A stretch of 64,000 bases of DNA, taken from positions 2,170,001-2,234,000 of the forward strand of contig NC_014963.1 in assembly GCF_000179915.2 (NCBI RefSeq). The letters are read 5' to 3'. Every line of letters starts with the position of its first letter. Positions within the stretch are counted from its first letter, which is position 1. Below are positions 8,704 to 18,230 of this stretch, in pieces. Position numbers and translations under genes: made by a program. Origin of the DNA: Terriglobus saanensis SP1PR4 (GTDB taxonomy: Bacteria > Acidobacteriota > Terriglobia > Terriglobales > Acidobacteriaceae). The notes under the pieces are model-generated. The model had not been told where the DNA came from. It ran no database searches and worked only from the letters and a program-made list of their open reading frames with translations.

Positions 8704-10692
8704 TTACGCGAAAAGAAACTCCTTCGTCCTAAGCTCTTTGACGGTGTCTCGTAGTTTGGCTGCTTTTTCGAACTCGAATTTCTTGGCGGCTTCGCGCATA
8801 TCGGATTCGAGGCCAGAGATGTATTTGTCGAGTTCCTGTTGTGTGGCGAACTCGGGCAGGCCGTCGGACTCCATCGTGATGTCCGCGTAGTCAGCATCGA
8901 TGATGCCGGCAAGCGCGTCGCCGATGGGGCGAATGACGGACTTGGGCGTAATGCCGTGCTCTTCGTTGTACGCGACCTGCGTCGCGCGGCGGCGGTCGGT
9001 CTCGTCGATGGCGCGACGCATGGAGTCCGTCATCTTATCCGCGTAGAGGATCGCGCGGCCTTCCAGGTGACGCGCGGCGCGCCCGATGGTTTGGATAAGT
9101 GAGCCTTGTGAGCGGAGGAAGCCTTCCTTGTCCGCGTCAAGAATTGCGACGAGGGAGACTTCCGGAAGATCGAGGCCTTCGCGCAGCAGGTTGATGCCGA
9201 TGAGGACGTCGTACTCGCCCTTGCGAAGATCGCGAAGAAGCTTGACGCGCTCCAGGGTCTCAATTTCGGAGTGCATATAGCGGCACTTTACACCCACTTC
9301 GGTGTAGTAACCCGCGAGATCTTCGGCCATGCGCTTGGTGAGCGTGGTGACGAGGACGCGTTCGTTCTTCGTGGAGCGCTCGCGGATTTCGGCGAGAAGA
9401 TCGTCGATCTGGCCCTTGATGGGTCGAATCTCGATTGGCGGATCGATCAGGCCAGTGGGACGGATGATCTGCTCCACCACGACGCCCGCAGCCTTGGTCA
9501 GTTCGTAGGGGCCTGGCGTGGCGGAGACGTAGATAATTTGCCCGGTGCGGTTTTCAAACTCGTCGAACTTGAGGGGGCGGTTGTCCATCGCAGAGGGCAG
9601 TCGGAAGCCGTAGTCCACGAGGTTGCCCTTGCGGGAGCGATCTCCGTGCCACATGCCGTGAAGCTGGGGAACTGTGACGTGGGACTCGTCGATGAAGATA
9701 AGGAAGTCGCGAGGGAAGTAATCGAGCAGCGTCGGTGGCGGCTCGCCGGGTAGACGGCCCGACATGTGGCGCGAGTAGTTTTCGATGCCGTGGCAGTAGC
9801 CGACAGACTTGATCATCTCCAGATCGAAGCGCGTGCGCTGATGGATGCGGTTGGCTTCCATCATGCGGCCTTCTTTTTCCAGCTGCGCCTCCCACTCGGA
9901 GAGTTCGTGCAGGATCGACTCCGTGGCGGAGGCTTTGCGCTCAGGCTGCACCACATAATGGCTCTTGGGGTAGATGGGAAGGCGCGCGTACTTCTGTTTC
10001 ACGGTCCCGAAGAGCGGATCGATCTGCGAGAGGTTGTCGATCTCGTCGCCGAAAAGTTCGATGCGGAAGGCATTCTCATCGTAAGTTGGGTAGATCTCGA
10101 TGACGTCTCCACGGACACGGAAGGTGCCGCGGCGGAAGTCATTGTCGTTGCGCTCGTACAGAATTTCGACTAAGCGCCGTGTGATGTCTTCGCGCTTGAT
10201 CTTCTGGCCTTTTTCGAGCAGCAGAAGCATGCCGTAATAGGCCTCTGGCGAGCCGAGACCGTAGATGCAGGAGACGGAGGAGACGATGATGCAGTCGCGG
10301 CGTTCGAAAAGCGAGCGCGTAGCCGAGAGGCGCAGCTTATCCAGCTCTTCGTTGATGGTCGATTCTTTTTCGATGTAGAGATCGCCGGAAGGAATGTATG
10401 CCTCGGGCTGGTAGTAGTCGTAGTAGGAGACGAAGTACTCCACCGCATTGTTGGGAAAGAACTGCTTGAACTCGTGATACAGCTGCGCGGCGAGGGTCTT
10501 GTTGTGTGCCAGAACGAGCGCGGGGCGGTTAACTTGCTGGATCACTTTGGCCATGGTGAAGGTCTTACCAGAGCCGGTGACGCCGAGAAGCACCTGGTGC
10601 TTTTCTCCCTCGCTTAGGCCGGCGGTGAGTTCCTTGATGGCGCGGGGCTGGTCGCCCTGGGGGGTGTAATCGGTGGCGAGCTGGAAGTCCAT
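8704..10692 (-). CDS. uvrB: Excinuclease ABC subunit B
   Basis: Nucleotide-excision repair helicase-like damage verifier, 662 aa, full length. Walker [11 protein letters not shown] near residue 39, the damage-binding hairpin segment [12 protein letters not shown], the Walker B/DEAD box IFIDESHV, helicase motif VI region QTIGRAARH, and a C-terminal UVR (UvrC/UvrA-binding) helix pair [11 protein letters not shown]. It is convergent with the barrel gene and divergent from the DUF418 gene. I do not see in its upstream region the direct repeat found at lexA. Confidence 0.98.
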   Translation of the reverse strand: MDFQLATDYTPQGDQPRAIKELTAGLSEGEKHQVLLGVTGSGKTFTMAKVIQQVNRPALVLAHNKTLAAQLYHEFKQFFPNNAVEYFVSYYDYYQPEAYIPSGDLYIEKESTINEELDKLRLSATRSLFERRDCIIVSSVSCIYGLGSPEAYYGMLLLLEKGQKIKREDITRRLVEILYERNDNDFRRGTFRVRGDVIEIYPTYDENAFRIELFGDEIDNLSQIDPLFGTVKQKYARLPIYPKSHYVVQPERKASATESILHELSEWEAQLEKEGRMMEANRIHQRTRFDLEMIKSVGYCHGIENYSRHMSGRLPGEPPPTLLDYFPRDFLIFIDESHVTVPQLHGMWHGDRSRKGNLVDYGFRLPSAMDNRPLKFDEFENRTGQIIYVSATPGPYELTKAAGVVVEQIIRPTGLIDPPIEIRPIKGQIDDLLAEIRERSTKNERVLVTTLTKRMAEDLAGYYTEVGVKCRYMHSEIETLERVKLLRDLRKGEYDVLIGINLLREGLDLPEVSLVAILDADKEGFLRSQGSLIQTIGRAARHLEGRAILYADKMTDSMRRAIDETDRRRATQVAYNEEHGITPKSVIRPIGDALAGIIDADYADITMESDGLPEFATQQELDKYISGLESDMREAAKKFEFEKAAKLRDTVKELRTKEFLFA

Positions 10693-10809
10693 CCTTACAG
10701 GATAAGGGATGGACTCCCAATATTTTTATGTGGCGTAACTCTTCGCTGGTGGTACGATCTCCGCAATCAAAAGAAATTTGCAGTCTGGGCCCACAAAAGA
10801 GGGAAGCTT

Positions 10810-12216
10810 ATGAGTACCACCACGCTTGACACAGGTGTGCTCCCTGCAGGGGCAAATGAGGAACTTGCGGGGCCGCCACACGCGGTAGCTCCTGTCGACC
10901 GGGAAGAGCGGATCAGCAGCATCGATATGCTGCGCGGATTTTCCCTGATGGGCATCCTCGTGATGAACATCTGCGACTTTGCGTATGGATATTCGAATTA
11001 CACCTTTCCCATCAACACGGTGAAGCCGGTTTTCAATGGCCCGCACTGGAAGGTCAATACAATCGCCTGGTTTCTGCGGTGGATTCTGGCCGAAGGCAAA
11101 ATGCGTGCCCTCTTCAGCATGCTCTTTGGCGCAGGTGTGATCCTGCTGACGGAGCGCGGGGAGAAGCGTGGCGCGGGATTGAAAGTCGCCGACATTTATA
11201 CGCGCCGGAACATGTGGCTCGTGCTCTTCGGCATGCTGCACGGCTTCCTGATCTGGGGAGGAGACATCCTCTTTTATTACGGCACATGTGCTCTGCTCTT
11301 CCTGTTCCCATTTCGGAACCTGCGGGCAAAGCGCCTGATGTGGATCGCAGGGATCGTACTGGCTCTAAACTCTGCGCTGTTGAGCGGTGGGCAGTTTGGC
11401 TCTGCGATAAGCGCGAAGAAGGCGGCGGACAAGGTAAATGCCAAGCTGGCAAAGCATCAACCACTGGAAGAAAAAGACCAGGATGCCTTGAAGAAGTGGA
11501 AGAGTGTGCAGGAGCGCTGGCGTGTTCCCACTAAAAAGATGTACGAGGACATTGCGGCCAACCAAAAAGGCTATTGGGCGGCTCAAGGGCACGCTGCGAG
11601 CGATGTGCTCAGAGGTGAATTGAAGGGGGCCTACTTCGGCTTTGGCGACTGGTTCGGCATGATGCTGTTGGGTATGGCGCTCTACCGCAATGGGTTCCTG
11701 AGCGGAAGGCTTTCGCGTAAGACGTATGCGTGGTGTGCCGTCATCGGTCTGGGGATTTCGTGGAGTGTTGTGGGCGTGGGAACGTACGTGGCCTGGAAGG
11801 GTGGGTTCGATTTCTTCCAGACAAATGAGTGGACCTTATTCCCATACGACGTCGGACGGGTCTCCGGAGCGCTCGGAAATGCTGCCTTCCTGATGGTGTT
11901 GTTGAAGAGCGGCGTCTTCAAATGGGCTCTGCAACGCATCGCCGCCGTAGGGCAGATGGCGTTGTCCAATTATCTGCTCACGAGCATTAGCATGCAGTTT
12001 CTCTTCACCTGGGGTCCGCTGCACTGGTACGGCTATATGGAGTACTACAAGATCTATTACGTCGTCTTCTGCATGTGGACTGTGAATCTTGTGTTCAGTT
12101 CCATCTGGCTCCGCTACTTCCGTTTTGGACCGGCGGAGTGGGTGTGGCGTTCTTTGACCTACTGGAAGAAGCAGCCGATGCGGCTGCTTCCCAGAAAGAC
12201 TGCTGCTTTGGCCTGA
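10810..12216 (+). CDS. DUF418 (YeiB-type) membrane protein
   Basis: Polytopic inner-membrane protein of 468 aa. The N-terminal segment RISSIDMLRGFSLMGILVMN is the hallmark of the YeiB/DUF418 group (DUF1624-like acyltransferase-type core). The C-terminal DUF418 part runs through PVGQMALSNYL-like sequence (AAVGQMALSNYLLTS) and ends in a basic tail. A charged soluble loop lies around residues 205-260. The ATG is preceded by AGAGGGAAGC. Biochemical role unknown; a transporter or acyl-transfer role is suggested for the superfamily. The following MFS gene starts 27 nt later. Confidence 0.85.
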   Translation: MSTTTLDTGVLPAGANEELAGPPHAVAPVDREERISSIDMLRGFSLMGILVMNICDFAYGYSNYTFPINTVKPVFNGPHWKVNTIAWFLRWILAEGKMRALFSMLFGAGVILLTERGEKRGAGLKVADIYTRRNMWLVLFGMLHGFLIWGGDILFYYGTCALLFLFPFRNLRAKRLMWIAGIVLALNSALLSGGQFGSAISAKKAADKVNAKLAKHQPLEEKDQDALKKWKSVQERWRVPTKKMYEDIAANQKGYWAAQGHAASDVLRGELKGAYFGFGDWFGMMLLGMALYRNGFLSGRLSRKTYAWCAVIGLGISWSVVGVGTYVAWKGGFDFFQTNEWTLFPYDVGRVSGALGNAAFLMVLLKSGVFKWALQRIAAVGQMALSNYLLTSISMQFLFTWGPLHWYGYMEYYKIYYVVFCMWTVNLVFSSIWLRYFRFGPAEWVWRSLTYWKKQPMRLLPRKTAALA

Positions 12217-12243
12217 GTAGCACGCAGATGCGAAGATGAAGAG

Positions 12244-13677
12244 ATGAGCCCGGGTGGACTTTCTAGGCGGTCGTTCGCGATCGCGATGTTGGTGGCGGGC
12301 GCACTGTTCATGGAGAACTTGGACGGGACGATTATCGCCACCGGCCTTCCAGCGATGGCGGGAAGCTTCCGCACGGGCGTCGTCGATGTGAACATCGGCG
12401 TGACGTCGTATCTTCTGGCGCTGGCTGTTTTTATTCCCATTAGCGGATGGATGGCGGACCGCTTTGGAACGCGCAAGGTCTTTTCTTCGGCGATTGCGAT
12501 CTTTACGCTAGCGTCGATCTGGTGTGGTTCCTGCCACACGCTGACACAGTTCACGCTGGCCCGCGTAGTACAGGGTCTGGGTGGATCGATGATGGTGCCC
12601 GTCGGCCGCCTGATGACAGTGCGCGAGACGCCAAAGCATCAGATCATGCGGACGATCGCATACACCGTCTGGCCTGCGCTGGTTGCGCCGATCCTAGGGC
12701 CTCCGCTTGGTGGATGGATTACAACGTACTTCAACTGGCGATGGATGTTTCTCCTGAACGTGCCGATTGGCCTGGTTCTCCTGGTATGCACCTTCATTCT
12801 TGTGCGCGATGAGAGGAGACACAGGACGACACCCTTCGACTGGATAGGGTTTGTCCTGGTCGGTTTGGCCTGCTTCAGCCTGATCGAGTGGATGGAGTTC
12901 TCCAGCAAGAGCCCTGTGCGTTGGTCGCTCGTCACGGGACTGGGAGTGCTCGCCATGAGCAGCGCGTTTGGTGCTGTCTGGCATCTCCGACGCACAAAAG
13001 CACCGCTCTTTCATCTGGACATGCTCAAGGTTGCGACCTTCCGTGCGGTCACGAGTGGAGGGTCCTGGTTCCGCATGGCGATCTTTGTGACGCCATTTCT
13101 ACTGCCGTTGATGTTCCAGGTGGGCTTCGGTATGAGCGCGTTTGCAGCAGGCTCACTTGTGGTGGCGGTCTTTGCAGGAAATCTGGCGATGAAACCGCTC
13201 ACCACGCCGCTGCTGCGACGCTACGGTTTCCGGCGCGTTCTGATCGTGAACGGGGCATTGACCGCCCTGGTCTTCTTCGCCTGTGCGCGTCTCTCTCCTG
13301 CGACACCGCATTGGGCGATTCTTCTAGTGCTGTTTCTCAGCGGTCTGGGCCGGTCGATGCAGCTCACTTCGTTGACGACGCTCTGTTTTGCCGATCTTCC
13401 GGAAGACCGGATGAGCTCCGGATCGGCGATGTTTGCCATGGCGCAGCAGTTGAACACCAGCATAGGCGTAGGTCTTGGCGCGATGATTATCCGCCTGGTC
13501 GCGTGGCGCTATGACGGAGGGGTGGAGCATCTGCGCGAATTCCATGCCGCGTTCTGGGTGGTCGGGCTGTTGATGCTCTGCGGACTTCCCTCAATCCTGG
13601 CGCTGCGACCGGATGCAGGCGATACGGTTGCGGGTAGATCTACAGCGCTGCTGGCGGCGGAAGAGAGCTCGGTCTAA
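12244..13677 (+). CDS. MFS transporter, DHA2 (EmrB/QacA-like) drug:H+ antiporter
   Basis: Integral membrane protein of 477 aa with about 13-14 hydrophobic segments. It carries the MFS motif A-like loop GWMADRFGTRKVF, the LARVVQGLGGSMMVPVGR segment of TM4, and antiporter motif C-like GPPLGGWI. Expected to export hydrophobic compounds using the proton gradient. Its last bases overlap the convergent phosphatase gene by 4 nt. No local repressor or outer-membrane factor is adjacent, though an efflux adaptor lies 1.7 kb away on the opposite strand. Confidence 0.88.
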   Translation: MSPGGLSRRSFAIAMLVAGALFMENLDGTIIATGLPAMAGSFRTGVVDVNIGVTSYLLALAVFIPISGWMADRFGTRKVFSSAIAIFTLASIWCGSCHTLTQFTLARVVQGLGGSMMVPVGRLMTVRETPKHQIMRTIAYTVWPALVAPILGPPLGGWITTYFNWRWMFLLNVPIGLVLLVCTFILVRDERRHRTTPFDWIGFVLVGLACFSLIEWMEFSSKSPVRWSLVTGLGVLAMSSAFGAVWHLRRTKAPLFHLDMLKVATFRAVTSGGSWFRMAIFVTPFLLPLMFQVGFGMSAFAAGSLVVAVFAGNLAMKPLTTPLLRRYGFRRVLIVNGALTALVFFACARLSPATPHWAILLVLFLSGLGRSMQLTSLTTLCFADLPEDRMSSGSAMFAMAQQLNTSIGVGLGAMIIRLVAWRYDGGVEHLREFHAAFWVVGLLMLCGLPSILALRPDAGDTVAGRSTALLAAEESSV

Positions 13678-14402
13678 CGTACCTCGTACGCTATCGGAAA
13701 TCCGAGCAGGGGAGCCCAGTCGAAAGGCGTCCCTGCCAGGGCATCGGGTGCCGCATGGTGAAGGGAATCTGGAGACAGGCCATATTGGCAGCCGATGGAT
13801 CGCGCGCCTGCGGCTTTGGCCGTCGCGATGTCCACGCCAGAGTCCCCGATCATGACCGTCTGGGAAGCAGCGATGGTTATTCCCGACAACGCGGAAGCCT
13901 CTTTCATCAGCTGCAAATACCCTTCAGGATCGGGCTTTTTGTTGATGAAGCTGTCTCCTCCGTAGTTCTGGAAGAAGAAGGGTGAGAGCTCAAGCGCATC
14001 GCAGATGGCGCGAGATGGTCGAAAAGGCTTGTTGGTCAGGATCGCCATGGGAAGGTCCGGAAGTGCGCTGCGTATCGCACGTAGCGATTCGAAGACGCCG
14101 TCGTAGACATAGGTGAAGTCCAGCTTGTGGACACGGTAGTATTCGAGGAAATATTCCAGCGCATGCGAGGCAAAGTCCTCTTCCGGAGGCGCACCTTTCG
14201 CTTGCGCAAGCGCGCGGCGGATGAGCATGGCCGCGCCATCACCGATATAGGTTGCCACCGTGGGATGGTCCAGCGGCTGGAGGTGGAAAGCCTCCAGCGT
14301 CGCGTTGACAGAGTTGACCAGATCGATCTGCGAGTCGATCAATGTTCCATCCAGATCGAAGACGAGAAGACGCAGGTCGCTTGCGAGGAAAGCAGGTTGC
14401 AT
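13674..14402 (-). CDS. gph: HAD-family hydrolase, phosphoglycolate phosphatase-like
   Basis: HAD superfamily subclass I phosphatase of 242 aa. Motif I VFDLDGTLIDS has nucleophile D16 and D18, the middle motif is AILTNKPFRPS, and motif IV is MIGDSGVDIATAKAAGA. The helical cap after motif I matches Gph/PGPase enzymes that clear 2-phosphoglycolate from DNA-repair or oxygenase reactions. The substrate cannot be fixed from sequence alone. It starts 21 nt past the stop of the DUF4097 gene and probably shares its transcript. Confidence 0.82.
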   Translation of the reverse strand: MQPAFLASDLRLLVFDLDGTLIDSQIDLVNSVNATLEAFHLQPLDHPTVATYIGDGAAMLIRRALAQAKGAPPEEDFASHALEYFLEYYRVHKLDFTYVYDGVFESLRAIRSALPDLPMAILTNKPFRPSRAICDALELSPFFFQNYGGDSFINKKPDPEGYLQLMKEASALSGITIAASQTVMIGDSGVDIATAKAAGARSIGCQYGLSPDSLHHAAPDALAGTPFDWAPLLGFPIAYEVR

Positions 14403-14422
14403 TCCGCTAGTTTACGAGAACG

Positions 14423-15331
14423 CTAGCGGATCTGAATGTCTCCCGATCCTGTCTGCATATGCAGGATAGGACCACCGCCGTTGACCGAACCGGTGACGCG
14501 GTGCGGATTCAGGCTGCCGCGCATCATGATCTGCTGCTCCGTATGGACCGTTCCGGATCCCGTGGACGCCTCTACGCCAAAGTGCGCGTCGCGGCCGAGA
14601 GCGATCCGAATGCTGCCCGAACCGGTATCGATATGCCAGTCTGTAGCGATCTGTCCCTGGATCTCAATGTCTCCAGATCCGGTATTGGCGCGAAGCCCGC
14701 CGTTGATGCCCTGGAGCCGGATAGAGCCACTGCCTGTCTCGGCCCGAACGTCCCCCGGAGCTGTCTGATGGAGTTCAATATCGCCAGAGCCGGTGCGTGC
14801 AATGGCTGCACCGCGAACACCATTTGCGCGGATAGAACCCGATCCGGTATCCAGTCTTACGTTGGAACCGAGCTCGCCCACCTCGACGTCACCAGAGCCC
14901 GTATGCGCAGCGAAGGGACCGTTGAAGGCGCGGGCGCGAATATCTCCAGAACCGCTGCGTGCTTCGATGGAGCTTCCCGCTGGGAGTGTGACGTCGTAGT
15001 CAATGCTGATGTGCTGAAAGAGATCGCGGTCGTTGTTGCGGCCGATGAAGATGCCATCGGGGGTCTGCTCGATCGGCGGATTCGAGACGATACGGCGAAT
15101 TCGATCTTCATCGTTCCCGAAGTGCCAGGAGTTGTCTTTACGCACATGGCCGGTGATGCGCACCTCATTCGACGAACCAGGAACGAGATGGATATATCCG
15201 GAGCCCGTGTTCACGGCGACGTGGGGCGTACCCGAGGCGGGTAGGGTGCGAGTGAAATCTTCCGCGTGCAGGACCACCGCAGTGGCGGCGAAGAGGAGGA
15301 CGGCGGCGGAAGAACGAATGAAAGGCATCAT
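14423..15331 (-). CDS. Secreted DUF4097-like beta-helix repeat protein
   Basis: Protein of 302 aa with a signal peptide (cleaved near VVLHAED). It is built from repeats of about 20 residues centred on TGSG[DS]I/V; at least nine TGSG copies occur between residues ~115 and 300, as expected for a right-handed beta-helix of the DUF4097/putative auto-transporter adhesin type. An AAGGAGT lies before the ATG-ATG start. It lies 24 nt downstream of the efflux adaptor gene and upstream of the phosphatase. A cell-envelope location is inferred; function unknown. Confidence 0.82.
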   Translation of the reverse strand: MMPFIRSSAAVLLFAATAVVLHAEDFTRTLPASGTPHVAVNTGSGYIHLVPGSSNEVRITGHVRKDNSWHFGNDEDRIRRIVSNPPIEQTPDGIFIGRNNDRDLFQHISIDYDVTLPAGSSIEARSGSGDIRARAFNGPFAAHTGSGDVEVGELGSNVRLDTGSGSIRANGVRGAAIARTGSGDIELHQTAPGDVRAETGSGSIRLQGINGGLRANTGSGDIEIQGQIATDWHIDTGSGSIRIALGRDAHFGVEASTGSGTVHTEQQIMMRGSLNPHRVTGSVNGGGPILHMQTGSGDIQIR

Positions 15332-15355
15332 GGGGAACTCCTTACTAAGTAGATC

Positions 15356-16558
15356 TTACTGCTGGAGAAGGACTCGATCGCCGGCTCTCAGGCCGGAGAC
15401 AACTTCGGTGCGCACCCCGTTGGAAAGGCCGACCTTGACCGGCACCTTCTTGCGGCCGGTGTTGTCGTCTTTGGAGGGAATTTCAATCGTGGCGTTACGT
15501 GCCTTGTCGTAGATGACGGCCTGCTCTGGAACAGAGAGAACATTCTTATGTTCTTCGAGAAGCACCTCAGCGTTTGCCGTCATATTGGCCTTCAGGTCAC
15601 CCCCGGGATTGTCGATGGAGACACGCACTTCGAAGGTCGTGACATTGTCTTTTTCTATTCCCAGGGGTGCAATTTTTGTGACCTTGCCGTTGAAGGTCTT
15701 GTCCTTGAAGCTCTCGACGCGGATGCGCGCTGCCTGGCCGAGATAGATGTGGCCGATATCGCTCTCATCCACTTTTCCCTGCACGTAAACCTGCGAAATA
15801 TCGCCGAGTGTCATAACGAGTGTCGCGGTTGAACCCATAACAAGGATGGAACTGACCGCGTTGCCGACTTCGACGTCCCGCGAGAGAACGACGCCATCCA
15901 TGGGCGACGTAATGGTGGTGTAAGAGAGTTGCTCTTCCAATTGACGGAGGCTGGCTCTGCTTTGTGCTACTTGAGATTGTGCCTGTTTGAGCTTGGCTTC
16001 ATCCACTGTGATCTGGGCCAGCGCGCGATCACGGGTATTGATGGCGATCACATATTTCTGGTGGGAGTCATCCAGCATCTGGGCGGACATAACACCATCC
16101 CGCGACATGGCGGCGGTTCGTTCGTACGTATGCTTAATCATGGGGAGGTCGGGGGATTCGGCGTTGACGCGGTCGAGCGTGATGGCCGCCTGGCAGGAAC
16201 GCTCGTTGGATTCGGCACCCGCAAGCTGTGCGCGGGCCGCTTCTACCTGTGCCTGGATCTCAACTTCATCGAGCTGGGCGAGAATCTGGCCCCGGTGGAC
16301 CGTCTGATTGATGTCAGTGGAGAGCTTTTCGACGATCCCAGAAGCCTTGGACTTTACCTCGACCTTGGTGATCGGCTGGACTTTACCCGTGGCGACGACC
16401 GAACGAGCTATATCGCCTCGGTCTACGGTCGCAATTTGCGCGGCGTCGATCTTTGCGGGCTCCATCGCCGTTCTATAACCGAAGACGCCGAGGGTTCCGA
16501 CGACCGCAATTGCGATAGAGAGGATCACGATGAGTTTTGTTTTGCGCTTCCGTGCCAT
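15356..16558 (-). CDS. Efflux RND/MacA-type periplasmic adaptor (HlyD family)
   Basis: Membrane-fusion protein of 400 aa with an N-terminal anchor (residues ~7-25 after MARKRKTK). It has a lipoyl/barrel-sandwich half-motif GKVQPITKVEVKSKASGIV, a long alpha-hairpin coiled coil (~95-215) and the second half-motif ITSPMDGVVLSRDVEVGN, followed by beta-barrel and membrane-proximal domains. It should link an inner-membrane pump to a TolC-type channel, but neither partner gene is adjacent. The start was chosen at the ATG just before the basic anchor; the longer upstream frame overlaps lexA's end. Gene order is lexA, adaptor, DUF4097 gene, phosphatase, all on the minus strand. Confidence 0.88.
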   Translation of the reverse strand: MARKRKTKLIVILSIAIAVVGTLGVFGYRTAMEPAKIDAAQIATVDRGDIARSVVATGKVQPITKVEVKSKASGIVEKLSTDINQTVHRGQILAQLDEVEIQAQVEAARAQLAGAESNERSCQAAITLDRVNAESPDLPMIKHTYERTAAMSRDGVMSAQMLDDSHQKYVIAINTRDRALAQITVDEAKLKQAQSQVAQSRASLRQLEEQLSYTTITSPMDGVVLSRDVEVGNAVSSILVMGSTATLVMTLGDISQVYVQGKVDESDIGHIYLGQAARIRVESFKDKTFNGKVTKIAPLGIEKDNVTTFEVRVSIDNPGGDLKANMTANAEVLLEEHKNVLSVPEQAVIYDKARNATIEIPSKDDNTGRKKVPVKVGLSNGVRTEVVSGLRAGDRVLLQQ

Positions 16559-16629
16559 ATCTGCATTCACACTCCGCGTGAGATGCAGCAGGATACGCAA
16601 CCCGGCGGGGAAAGGTTCCCGGCGGGGGA

Positions 16630-17235
16630 TCAGGCATATTTTCGGAGCATTCCCAGAACTTTGCCCTGGATGACGACATTTTCGGCGGGAGCGTAGATGG
16701 GTGCCATCTCCGCGTTGGAGGGCTGAAGTCGGATCATATTGCCTTCGCGGTAAAAACGCTTGAGTGTGGCATCGCAACCATCAACCAGAGCGACGATAAT
16801 CTCTCCCTGGCGTGCGGTGGCAGTGCGTTCGACCAGAACATAGTCTCCATTGACGATGTGTTCATCGCGCATGGAGTCGCCGCGAACCTCAAGCGCGAAG
16901 ACCTCGCGGTTGCCGATAATTTCGGAGAGCGAAATACTTTCTGCGTTTTCAATGGCTTCTACAGGCTTTCCAGCTGCGATTCGGCCCATCAGGGGAAGGC
17001 GGTCCGACATGCGGCGCGAGGTTCGAGGCGCCAGAACATCGATCGACCGGCTGCGATTATGCGCCCGCTGTAGGAGGCCTTTGTTCTGCAGATTGGTCAC
17101 GTGCTTATGCACCGTGGCGAGGGAGTTGAGTCCCAACCCCTGTGCGATCTCCTCGTACGAGGGGGAGTAGCCGTTCTTCTGCGTGAACCCTGTAAGAAAG
17201 TCGATGACCTCTTTTTGCCGACGCGTGATAGCCAT
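16630..17235 (-). CDS. lexA: SOS repressor LexA
   Basis: Transcriptional repressor and self-cleaving serine protease of 201 aa. An N-terminal winged helix (residues ~1-65, with YEEIAQGLGLNSLATVHKHV as the recognition region) is followed by the peptidase S24 domain: cleavage site A88-G89 in RIAAGKPV, nucleophile S121 in GDSM, and general base K159 in ATLKR. Length matches the family. Two direct copies of ATTCGCT upstream are a candidate autoregulatory operator. It is divergent from the flagellar regulator at 17490. Confidence 0.96.
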   Translation of the reverse strand: MAITRRQKEVIDFLTGFTQKNGYSPSYEEIAQGLGLNSLATVHKHVTNLQNKGLLQRAHNRSRSIDVLAPRTSRRMSDRLPLMGRIAAGKPVEAIENAESISLSEIIGNREVFALEVRGDSMRDEHIVNGDYVLVERTATARQGEIIVALVDGCDATLKRFYREGNMIRLQPSNAEMAPIYAPAENVVIQGKVLGMLRKYA

Positions 17236-17246
17236 GCGAAGATTTT

Positions 17247-17264
17247 AGCGAATAAAAAGCGAAT
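17247..17264 (-). promoter_or_regulatory. Candidate LexA operator: ATTCGCT direct repeat
   Basis: On the lexA sense strand two perfect ATTCGCT copies stand 11 bp apart (ATTC-N7-ATTC geometry), about one helical turn, 12-29 bp before the lexA ATG; a third weaker TCTTCGC follows. The geometry is reminiscent of the direct-repeat GTTC-N7-GTTC LexA boxes known in Alphaproteobacteria. Binding is inferred. Confidence 0.45.
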
Positions 17265-17489
17265 TGCAACATCCAAATCTTCGGATCTGCAAACCGGTAG
17301 CTGAATAGATAACCCCTTTACTTCTCATGAAATTCAAGTATTCCCGATTTGAACCGATCTATTAAGAAGGCTCTCTGGTTTTTCTTGAGTCCGTATCGAC
17401 GACGCGAGAAGGTAAGTAAACCGGAAATAACTCTGGACCCGCAAAACACTGCAAGACTGCAGCACAAATTTTCTGGCTTTGGAGCATCA

Positions 17490-18230
17490 ATGAGAGTTCT
17501 TGTTGTAGAGGATGATCGGGCACTGGGCCTGTTCTTAGAGAGAGGGTTGAAACTTGAGGGCCACGAAGTGGCTTGGGTGGGAGACGGCGATGCTGCCGTG
17601 GACTATGTCATGGAGCACCGGCTCGATCTGATGGTGCTTGACCTGGGTCTCCCCAAGCGCGACGGCCTGGATGTTCTGCAAGCCCTCCAGGGTCTGCACG
17701 GAGGCATGGCAATCCTTGTACTGACCGGACGAGTCGGCATTGAAGACAGAATCAGTTCGCTGAACCTGGGGGCTGACGATTGCATGATGAAGCCCTTCAG
17801 TTTTCATGAACTCATCGCCCGGTGTCGTGCGCTCGAAAGACGGCGGGCTTTCCCCGTGGACAGTGTTTTGCGTCATGACGATCTGACGATGGACAGGATG
17901 CACCGCAAGGTGCAGCGGGGAGGCGAGCCGGTCGATCTAACGGTCAAAGAGTTCGCTCTGCTGGAATATCTGCTGCTTCATCATGATCGTTGCGTCTCCC
18001 GGAAGGAACTTCTGGCCAAAGTCTGGTCCATGGCCCCAGAGGCGGGAACCAATGTCGTCGATGTCTACGTGAACTACCTGCGAAAGAAGCTCGAACCTAA
18101 GGTGGCCTCTCTCTTTGGAGTTAGCTCGCTTATAGAAACGGTACGAGGCGAAGGGTATCGCCTGCGCGCAATGAAAAACCGACAACAAAGGGAAAAGACG
18201 GATGAGCGGGGGCTCGAGATCAGTGCATAA
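17490..18230 (+). CDS. OmpR/PhoB-type response regulator
   Basis: Two-domain regulator of 246 aa. The receiver domain has the acidic pair E7/D8-D9, phospho-acceptor D51 in VLDLGLPKRDG, T79 and K101. A C-terminal winged helix (~140-235) has the trans-reg-C pattern DLTVKEFALLEYLLLH, NVVDVYVNYLRKKL and VRGEGYRL. The ATG has GGAG 5 nt upstream; the longer upstream frame is not family-like. It overlaps the next gene by 29 nt and opens a three-gene regulatory set directly before the flagellar operons, so a role in flagellar control is likely. No complete sensor kinase is present nearby. Confidence 0.88.
   Translation: MRVLVVEDDRALGLFLERGLKLEGHEVAWVGDGDAAVDYVMEHRLDLMVLDLGLPKRDGLDVLQALQGLHGGMAILVLTGRVGIEDRISSLNLGADDCMMKPFSFHELIARCRALERRRAFPVDSVLRHDDLTMDRMHRKVQRGGEPVDLTVKEFALLEYLLLHHDRCVSRKELLAKVWSMAPEAGTNVVDVYVNYLRKKLEPKVASLFGVSSLIETVRGEGYRLRAMKNRQQREKTDERGLEISA

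Noticed and set aside
14440-15000. Regular DNA repeats resembling a CRISPR or minisatellite array
   Set aside because: They encode in-frame TGSG protein repeats of a beta-helix; repeats are imperfect and there are no unique spacers.
15356-16558. Complete MacAB-type efflux operon
   Set aside because: Only the adaptor is present; no ABC, RND or TolC-type partner is adjacent, and the MFS gene is 1.7 kb away on the other strand.
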